Of a stretch of DNA of 7,260 nt, positions 1 through 4,339 are shown piece after piece; position 1 is the stretch's first letter, and each line of letters begins with the position of its first letter. The DNA is from Candidatus Magasanikbacteria bacterium CG1_02_32_51 (GTDB lineage Bacteria > Patescibacteriota > Patescibacteriia > Magasanikbacterales > UBA922). The notes beneath the pieces are model-generated. The model searched no databases and was not told the origin of the DNA. It saw only the letters and a list, made by a program, of their open reading frames with translations. A program made the position numbers and the translations under genes. Location: the NCBI GenBank assembly GCA_001871435.1, contig MNVC01000041.1, positions 1 to 7,260 of the forward strand. Reading direction: 5' to 3'.

Positions 1-177
1 GGTACCAACGAAAACACCAACGGACTAATCAGACAATATTTTCCCAAAGGCACAGATTTTTACAAAGTATCCAGATATGAAGTGAAAAGAGCACAACATC
101 AATTAAATGGACGCCCGAGAAAAACTTTGAACTACTCCACACCCTACAAGGTCTTTAATCAATTAATTAATTCTTAA
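1..177 (+). CDS. IS30-family transposase, C-terminal fragment (5' end outside window)
   Basis: The first reading frame is open from base 1 to the TAA at 175-177 and gives 58 residues beginning GTNENTNGLIRQYFPKGTDF. This is the signature C-terminal block of IS30-family DDE transposases, in which the glutamate of the N-E-N motif (residue 4 of the fragment) is the third catalytic acidic residue. The following R-Y-E-V...LNGRPRKTLNY and a Y-x-V-F end are also typical of the family. The enzyme would cut and join the ends of its own element. The start and the first two catalytic aspartates lie upstream of the window, so it cannot be judged from here whether the gene is intact. The stop codon is followed at once by the terminal inverted repeat, as is usual in these compact elements. 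Confidence 0.93.
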   Translation, partial: GTNENTNGLIRQYFPKGTDFYKVSRYEVKRAQHQLNGRPRKTLNYSTPYKVFNQLINS

Positions 178-204
178 CACTGTTGCGTTAGAAGTTGGGG
201 ACTA
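1..204 (+). mobile_element. Right end of an IS30-family insertion sequence
   Basis: Directly after the transposase stop comes GTTGCGTTAGAAGTTGGGG (182-200), which resembles the GTTGCGTT-type terminal repeats of IS30 elements. Immediately beyond it, a GIY-YIG coding frame begins in mid-domain, so the element boundary lies somewhere in 200-208. The exact last base and the target duplication cannot be fixed because the left end is outside the window. The GIY-YIG interruption is independent support for an insertion here. Confidence 0.82.
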
Positions 205-207
205 CCT

Positions 208-420
208 AAATATTATATTGGCTTTAGTAGTAATTTAAAGAAAAGATTTGAACAGCATATAACAGGAAAAGTAACTGCTACAAAAAATCGTCGACCATTA
301 GAGTTAATATATTATGAAGCATATCAAACAGAATATTCTGCTAGATTAAGAGAAAAAAAATTAAAAGATTTTGGCTCAGCTTATAGTGCTTTGCTAAAAA
401 GAATAAACATGGTACCGTAG
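208..420 (+). pseudogene. GIY-YIG domain nuclease, N-terminus removed by IS30 insertion
   Basis: An open frame from about 208 to the TAG at 418-420 encodes KYYIGFSSNLKKRFEQH, then a GKVTATKNRRPLELIYYEAY block, and ends ARLREKKLKDFGSAYSALLKR. This matches the small (80-100 residue) single-domain GIY-YIG proteins of the UPF0213/YhbQ type. Visible are the YIG half of the signature, the arginine of LKKR and the glutamate of LREKKLK, which are the usual active-site positions. The GIY half and the start codon are missing and replaced by the IS30 end. The frame is open back into the IS terminus but has no start codon there, so expression is unlikely. Its last codons run into the tRNA-Cys gene, and the stop codon is tRNA positions 8-10. 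Such proteins are inferred to be structure-specific nucleases of mobile or repair origin; the exact role is unknown. Confidence 0.85.
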
Positions 421-482
421 CCAAGCGGTAAGGCAGGGGTCTGCAAAACCTCTATTCGTGAGTTCGATTCTCGCCGGTACCT
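411..482 (+). tRNA. tRNA-Cys (anticodon GCA)
   Basis: A complete 72-nt cloverleaf can be drawn. The acceptor stem GGTACCG (411-417) pairs with CGGTACC (475-481). The D stem is GCC/GGC. The anticodon stem GGGGT/ACCTC has one G-U pair around the loop CTGCAAA, with GCA at 443-445. The variable loop is 5 nt, and the T stem GTGAG/CTCGC has one G-U pair around TTCGATT. The discriminator base at 482 is T, the identity base expected for tRNA-Cys. The 3' CCA is not encoded (the next bases are CAACAA), so it must be added by a nucleotidyltransferase. The gene overlaps the last codons of the decayed GIY-YIG frame and is the first unit of a tandem duplication. Confidence 0.96.
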
Positions 483-524
483 CAACAAAAAACAACAAAT
501 ATTCTATATAAAAAGAATAAACAT

Positions 525-592
525 GGTACCATAGCCAAGCGGTAAGGCAGCCCCGCCTTTCGCGAAAGGCGGGGCGATTCTCGCCGGTACCT
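525..592 (+). pseudogene. tRNA-Cys-like pseudogene with palindrome in place of the anticodon arm
   Basis: This is a second copy of the tRNA-Cys gene. The 5' part (525-550) matches the intact copy with a single G-to-A change at acceptor position 7, and the 3' part (575-592) is identical to it. The 28 bases between them in the intact copy, covering the anticodon arm, variable loop and 5' half of the T arm, are replaced by 24 bases that form the arms of a GC-rich palindrome. With no anticodon and no T stem it cannot work as a tRNA. The outer six acceptor pairs and the D arm could still form, and the bases CGATTCTCG could make a tiny 3-bp hairpin. A transcript might therefore fold compactly, but no function can be claimed. 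Confidence 0.88.
550..575. repeat. 26-bp perfect GC-rich palindrome
   Basis: The left half GCCCCGCCTTTCG (550-562) and the right half CGAAAGGCGGGGC (563-575) are exact reverse complements with no spacer. In RNA this would give a very stable hairpin with a tight TTTCGCGAAA tip. It sits exactly where the anticodon arm of the second tRNA-Cys copy should be, and it is strikingly GC-rich against its surroundings. No T-run follows, so it does not look like an intrinsic terminator. It looks like a dispersed palindromic repeat of the REP or MITE-like kind, but the window contains only one copy. Confidence 0.9.
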
Positions 593-596
593 CAAC

Positions 597-626
597 AAAA
601 AAATAGCTATAAATAGCTATTTTTTT
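597..626. terminator. Bidirectional intrinsic terminator
   Basis: A 14-bp perfect stem pairs AAAAAAATAGCTAT (597-610) with its complement at 613-626 across a 2-base loop. It gives a T-run in both directions: TTTTTTT for transcripts coming from the tRNA block, and the complement of the A-run for the minus-strand gene that stops at 640. Its place between two convergent units fits a shared terminator. Confidence 0.82.
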
Positions 627-639
627 ATTTATCTAATTT

Positions 640-1188
640 TTATCTATAAAATATTTCCATTTTTACTCTTTTTACCCCAAAAGTTTTTGCTTCAGCTTTG
701 GTAGGCATCCAAATATCACCTCTTCCATTACCATATCTAGCATTCATACGATCACGAACCACAAATACTTTGTCCCCATAAAGATCAGGAAAACGAACCT
801 TAGTACCCATAGGTAAAAAGTTACTAGCTATACTATTTTGTTCACCATCCTGTTCATAATGTTTACATAAATTGTAACTAAAATCAGCTGGAATACAGGG
901 TGTACTATCAGTTTGAGCAGCTTCACTAGAATAAGCTGTCATGACAGCCAAAACCACACGTCTAGGCTCAGCTTCGCCTATATTAGGAAAATTATTCACA
1001 TCTTCCACTACAACAAGACTTTCTTGACTATCTTTAGCAAAGATATTAGAAATAGCAGAAAAATAGCTAGGTTGAGCCTCTACAATCTGAGGTAGCATAG
1101 TGTTTACAAAGAAAGACAGAATAATAATTAAAGAGACAAATCTCTCAAAAAACTGTCTACTTAGCTTTTTTTTGAAGAAAAATTTCAT
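640..1188 (-). CDS. Secreted 3D-domain (double-psi beta-barrel) protein
   Basis: This 182-residue protein starts with a lysine-rich stretch (1-16) and a hydrophobic core (about 17-33) ending near V-E-A (36-38). That is a probable signal peptide with cleavage near A38, or else an N-terminal anchor. After a short linker, residues 80-182 form a 3D-like domain: MTAYSSEAAQTDSTPC at 83-98, IASNFLPMGTKV at 120-131, then V-R-D-R-M-N with D146 and G-D-I-W-M with D158. The paired aspartates and the L-P-x-G-T-K-V strand are the marks of the family, which shares its fold with the C-terminal domain of MltA-type lytic transglycosylases and with Rpf-like wall proteins. Two cysteines (98, 108) could form a disulfide outside the cell. 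A wall-associated or muralytic role is inference. It is divergent from a peptidoglycan synthase gene and ends at a bidirectional terminator. No Shine-Dalgarno is seen before the ATG. Confidence 0.85.
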   Translation of the reverse strand: MKFFFKKKLSRQFFERFVSLIIILSFFVNTMLPQIVEAQPSYFSAISNIFAKDSQESLVVVEDVNNFPNIGEAEPRRVVLAVMTAYSSEAAQTDSTPCIPADFSYNLCKHYEQDGEQNSIASNFLPMGTKVRFPDLYGDKVFVVRDRMNARYGNGRGDIWMPTKAEAKTFGVKRVKMEIFYR

Positions 1189-1236
1189 ATATTTGTGTTT
1201 TTTCGGTAAAGTTATTATTTATTAAAATTTAGAGTT

Positions 1237-1265
1237 TTGACAAAATAAAAAGATACTTATATAGT
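1237..1265 (+). promoter_or_regulatory. Probable promoter for the PBP gene
   Basis: TTGACA (1237-1242) and TATAGT (1260-1265) are spaced by 17 bases, with one mismatch to the consensus. The start would be near 1272, giving a leader of about 137 nt to the ATG at 1409. The site lies face to face with the minus-strand promoter at 1287-1315, so the two transcripts would run through each other's promoter. A weaker alternative for the same gene is an extended -10 element, TGATACAAT, at 1321-1329. Confidence 0.6.
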
Positions 1266-1269
1266 ATCT
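1241..1269 (-). terminator. Possible attenuator hairpin in the leader of the 3D-domain gene
   Basis: On the minus strand AGATACT (1269-1263) pairs with AGTATCT (1257-1251) over a 5-base loop, followed directly by TTTTATTTTG. The form is that of a weak intrinsic terminator, and it lies between the promoter and the start codon. In plus-strand transcripts no T-run follows. The stem is short and AT-rich, so termination may be partial or absent. Confidence 0.4.
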
Positions 1270-1286
1270 GATTTTACCGATGCTTT

Positions 1287-1315
1287 ATTATACCATAATA
1301 TGGCATTTTTGTCAA
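1287..1315 (-). promoter_or_regulatory. Consensus sigma-70 promoter for the 3D-domain gene
   Basis: On the minus strand TTGACA (1315-1310) and TATAAT (1292-1287) are separated by exactly 17 bases, matching the consensus at every position. Transcription would begin near 1280 and give a leader of about 92 nt before the ATG at 1188. Confidence 0.8.
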
Positions 1316-1364
1316 TAGTTTGATACAATATTAATAATTGACAATTAGCTTGATTAACAATCAA
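1309..1364. promoter_or_regulatory. Cluster of dyads, candidate operator region
   Basis: TTGTCAAT (1309-1316) and ATTGACAA (1337-1344) form an 8-bp inverted repeat, and the first arm covers the -35 box of the minus promoter. The second arm sits in its own palindrome, AATTG-A-CAATT (1336-1346). TTGATT-AAC-AATCAA (1350-1364) is a further exact dyad. AT-rich DNA makes some palindromes by chance, so operator function is a guess. Confidence 0.3.
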
Positions 1365-1408
1365 CTATTTTGATTTTATTAGACTTAGTTTTTTAGATTT
1401 AGTATCTT

Positions 1409-4246
1409 ATGCCCATACCACAGTTAAAAAAACGTTCTTATGGCTATGTAGGTAGCCAAAAAAAAAATAAGAACAAAAAAGATAACACCAATAAGAAAAA
1501 AATAAATAAAATTCTTATTTATAGTTTTTTGTTTTTGACTGTTTTTGGTTTTTTATTTATTACAATTCTGACAGCTTGGATAAGCAAAGATCTCCCAGAT
1601 CCAGACAAACTAACTGACCGTAATATAGCCCAAAGTACTAAAATATATGATAGAACAGGTACACACCTTTTATACGAAATTTTTGGAGATGAAAAAAGAA
1701 CTCTTGTAAATCTAGACCAAATACCCAAAAATTTGATAAACGGCCTTATTGCTACGGAAGACACAACTTTTTATCAACATAATGGAATTAGACCTCTTTC
1801 TATATTGAGATCTATTATTATTGGAATATTTACTAAACAACGTATCGGTAGTGGTGCCTCTACACTAACTCAACAATTAGTAAAAAATGCTATTCTTACC
1901 AATGAACACTCTGTACTACGTAAAATAAAAGAAGCTATTTTAACCTTAAAATTAGAACAAAAATATACCAAAGACCAAATCTTAAAAATTTATTTTAATG
2001 AAATACCTTATGGTTCTAGTAATTATGGTGTAGAATCAGCTGCTGAAAGTTATTTTGGTAAACATACAAATGAACTCAGTTTGGCAGAATCAGCAACTCT
2101 AGCTGGTTTACCAAAAGCCCCTTCTACTTATTTGAATGACCATGAGGCTTTGAAACAAAGAAGAAATTTTGTCTTAAAAAGAATGTTTGAGGAAGGTTAT
2201 ATCACTGAAGATGAAAAAAATATAGCTCAAGAAGAAGAAATAATTATCAAAATGACCTTCAACAACATAGAAGCTCCTCACTTTGTCCTTTATGTCAAAG
2301 AACAATTAGTAGCTAAGTATGGTGAAACATTGGTTGATGCTGGCGGATTAAAAGTAATTACAACCTTAGACTGGGATAAACAAGAAATAGCCCAAAAAAT
2401 AATGGATGAAGAAGCAGACGCCATTCTACAATCAGCTGATGCAAACAACACCTCTTTGGTTGCTATTGATCCAAAAAATGGACAAATTCTATCCATGATT
2501 GGCTCACGTAATTTTTTTGATGATTCTATAGATGGCCAATTCAATGTAGCTACTCTTGGCAAAAGACAACCAGGATCTTCTTTCAAACCAATTATTTATG
2601 CCGCTGGATTCCAAAAAGGTTATACACCAGATACTATTTTGTTTGACACTGTTACTAACTTTGCTGTTTCAGGCAAACCATACATACCAAAAAATTATGA
2701 TTTGAAAGAACGTGGACCTCTTACTGTAAGACAAGCTTTGCAAGGTTCTCTAAATATACCAGCTGTAAAAATGATGTATTTAGTTGGTGAAAAATATGCC
2801 AAAGATCTAGCACAAAAAATGGGTTATACAACTTTAAGCGATGGAACTTTTGGTTTGTCAATGGTACTTGGTGGTGGTGAAGTAAAACTTATTGAACACA
2901 CCAATGCTTTTGCAGTATTTGCAGATAGAGGTTATCATCATGATTTAACCAGTATATTAAAAGTGGAAGATAACAATGGTAAAGTTCTTCAAGAATGGAA
3001 AAATAAAAAAGATGAACAAATAATGAATGAAAGAATTACTGACACTATTTCTAATATATTAAGTGATGATTCAGCACGTGCCTATATCTTTGGGTCAAAT
3101 AGTGTACTTACACTACCAGGAAGGCCTGTAGCAGTAAAAACTGGCACTACCAACAACTATGTAGATGCTTGGACAATTGGCTATACACCTTCTTTGGTTA
3201 CTGGTGTTTGGGCTGGAAATACTGATAATACTCCAATGAAGCAAGGCTACGGTGGTAATATGGTAGCTGCCAAAATTTGGAATAGTTTTATGCAAAAAGC
3301 CCTCAAAGATACTCCTATAGAACAATTTGCACCATTACCAATAAATAATGCTACAAAACCAGTTCTTAGAGGTTCAGAGGGTGGAAAAATCACTCTACAA
3401 GTAGACAAAGCCACAGGTAATCTAGCCACAAGTTCTACACCTCCAGAATATATTGAGGAAAGGATTTATATTCAACCACATTCTATATTATATTATGTTA
3501 AAAAAGATGACCCACGTGGTGACCCACCAACAAATCCTGAAGATGACCCTCAATTTTTTGCTTGGGAAAAAGGTATTCAAGATTGGATAAACAGAAATAA
3601 AGAAGAAAATCCAGATTGGAATTTTAGTTTTGATGAACCACCAACTGAATATGATACAGCTCATAGTATAGAGCTTATTCCTAGTTTGGAAGTTGTTTAT
3701 CCAGTAGAAGGACAGACTATTACAAATAGGCAACTTGATACAGACATTCGTGTGAGTGCCCCTAGAGGCGTTTCTAAAGTAATTTATAAGCTAGATGGTG
3801 TCTATGTTGGTGTAAAAAATGAACATCCATTCAACTTAAGCTACTATATGCAAGAACAAAATCCTGGCGAACATAATCTAAACATAACAGTAGAAGACGA
3901 CATTGGAAATAAATTCCAAAAAGATATTAAATTTATTTTGGAAGCTGGAGAAGTAAAAGCTATAGCAACTTTTTTAGAAGACTATAGCGTTATAACTTCT
4001 TTTCCGAAAACTATAATATTACGACCAATAAAATTGGATAATATAAAAAATGTAGATTTATATTATGAAAGTAATGGCACAAAAAACTTGATTGACAGTA
4101 CTAATGACTTTTCCAATTTATTTAACGGACAAATAATTTTAACTTGGCAAGACGCGGTGGCAACTGGAAAATACAAACTTATTTCTGAAACAACAGATAT
4201 ACTAAATAACAAAAATATAGAAAGTATAGATGTAGAAGTAAAATAA
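1409..4246 (+). CDS. Class A penicillin-binding protein (PBP1A type) with Ig-like C-terminal tail
   Basis: This bifunctional peptidoglycan synthase (945 residues) polymerises lipid II into glycan and cross-links the peptides outside the membrane. A lysine-rich cytoplasmic tail (1-34) precedes one membrane segment (about 35-58). The GT51 glycosyltransferase (about 75-245) has A-T-E-D with catalytic E117, the G-A-S-T-L-T-Q-Q-L block (149-157) and F-N-E-I-P-Y-G with E198. The transpeptidase (about 345-635) has S390-S-F-K, S447-L-N and K577-T-G-T, all intact. After a proline- and acid-rich linker (about 645-755), residues 755-945 form Ig-like beta domains (V-V-Y-P-V-E-G-Q-T start, L-D-G-V-Y-V-G, E-D-D-I-G-N-K), making it longer than a typical PBP1A. 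The ATG is the only usable start because an in-frame TAG lies three codons upstream (1400-1402). No Shine-Dalgarno is seen. It is divergent from the 3D-domain gene and followed by its own terminator. Confidence 0.96.
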   Translation: MPIPQLKKRSYGYVGSQKKNKNKKDNTNKKKINKILIYSFLFLTVFGFLFITILTAWISKDLPDPDKLTDRNIAQSTKIYDRTGTHLLYEIFGDEKRTLVNLDQIPKNLINGLIATEDTTFYQHNGIRPLSILRSIIIGIFTKQRIGSGASTLTQQLVKNAILTNEHSVLRKIKEAILTLKLEQKYTKDQILKIYFNEIPYGSSNYGVESAAESYFGKHTNELSLAESATLAGLPKAPSTYLNDHEALKQRRNFVLKRMFEEGYITEDEKNIAQEEEIIIKMTFNNIEAPHFVLYVKEQLVAKYGETLVDAGGLKVITTLDWDKQEIAQKIMDEEADAILQSADANNTSLVAIDPKNGQILSMIGSRNFFDDSIDGQFNVATLGKRQPGSSFKPIIYAAGFQKGYTPDTILFDTVTNFAVSGKPYIPKNYDLKERGPLTVRQALQGSLNIPAVKMMYLVGEKYAKDLAQKMGYTTLSDGTFGLSMVLGGGEVKLIEHTNAFAVFADRGYHHDLTSILKVEDNNGKVLQEWKNKKDEQIMNERITDTISNILSDDSARAYIFGSNSVLTLPGRPVAVKTGTTNNYVDAWTIGYTPSLVTGVWAGNTDNTPMKQGYGGNMVAAKIWNSFMQKALKDTPIEQFAPLPINNATKPVLRGSEGGKITLQVDKATGNLATSSTPPEYIEERIYIQPHSILYYVKKDDPRGDPPTNPEDDPQFFAWEKGIQDWINRNKEENPDWNFSFDEPPTEYDTAHSIELIPSLEVVYPVEGQTITNRQLDTDIRVSAPRGVSKVIYKLDGVYVGVKNEHPFNLSYYMQEQNPGEHNLNITVEDDIGNKFQKDIKFILEAGEVKAIATFLEDYSVITSFPKTIILRPIKLDNIKNVDLYYESNGTKNLIDSTNDFSNLFNGQIILTWQDAVATGKYKLISETTDILNNKNIESIDVEVK

Positions 4247-4253
4247 TAGAGTC

Positions 4254-4288
4254 AAAAACCATCTGAAAAAATGATGGTTTTTTATTTT
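4254..4288 (+). terminator. Intrinsic terminator after the PBP gene
   Basis: AAAAACCATC (4254-4263) pairs over ten bases with GATGGTTTTT (4273-4282) around a 9-base loop, and the T-rich run continues to 4288. It starts 8 bases after the stop codon. The run overlaps the -35 box of the next gene's promoter. Confidence 0.85.
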
Positions 4289-4314
4289 ACAAAAAGTATT
4301 CTTTGTAATATAAT
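4286..4314 (+). promoter_or_regulatory. Promoter of the DUF2339 gene
   Basis: TTTACA (4286-4291) and TATAAT (4309-4314) are 17 bases apart. The predicted start near 4321 leaves a leader of only about 20 nt without a Shine-Dalgarno. Together with the terminator just upstream this makes the DUF2339 gene its own transcription unit. Confidence 0.75.
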
Positions 4315-4339
4315 TCCTACATAAATTTTAAAACTTAAT

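Larger units (their letters stand above)
395..602 (+). repeat. Tandem duplication of the tRNA-Cys segment
   Basis: The unit at 395-492 (98 bp) recurs at 509-602 (94 bp) with 16 bp between. The shared left part starts with TAAAAAGAATAAACATGGTACC and the shared right part runs from CGATTCTCG through the A-tract after the tRNA. Outside the swapped central block only one base differs in about 70. The duplication is therefore recent or is kept uniform by gene conversion. The unit begins inside the 3' end of the GIY-YIG frame. Confidence 0.9.
1203..1280 (-). promoter_or_regulatory. Leader closed by an 8-bp inverted repeat
   Basis: TCGGTAAA (1203-1210) and TTTACCGA (1273-1280) are exact reverse complements. 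In the minus-strand transcript one arm is at the predicted 5' end (about 1280) and the other ends 14 bases before the start codon. They would close a loop that contains the 7-bp hairpin at 1251-1269. A structured 5' leader is plausible, but no known riboswitch class is recognised. Confidence 0.4.

Noticed and set aside
525..592. A second functional tRNA gene
   Set aside because: The anticodon arm and the 5' strand of the T stem are gone and acceptor pair 7 is mismatched, so no cloverleaf with an anticodon can form.
395..602. CRISPR array
   Set aside because: There are only two long units with one short spacer, and the repeat is explained by a duplicated tRNA gene.
913..1095. Plus-strand frame of 60 codons opposite the 3D-domain gene
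   Set aside because: It lies wholly antisense to a gene with clear domain signals and has no recognisable protein features or start signals.
1338..1370. TTGACA at 1338 as the main PBP promoter
   Set aside because: No acceptable -10 box lies 16-18 bases downstream; the 1237-1265 site is much better.
1519..3733. Several minus-strand frames of 70-98 codons inside the PBP gene
   Set aside because: They are antisense to a complete, motif-confirmed class A PBP and show no domain of their own.
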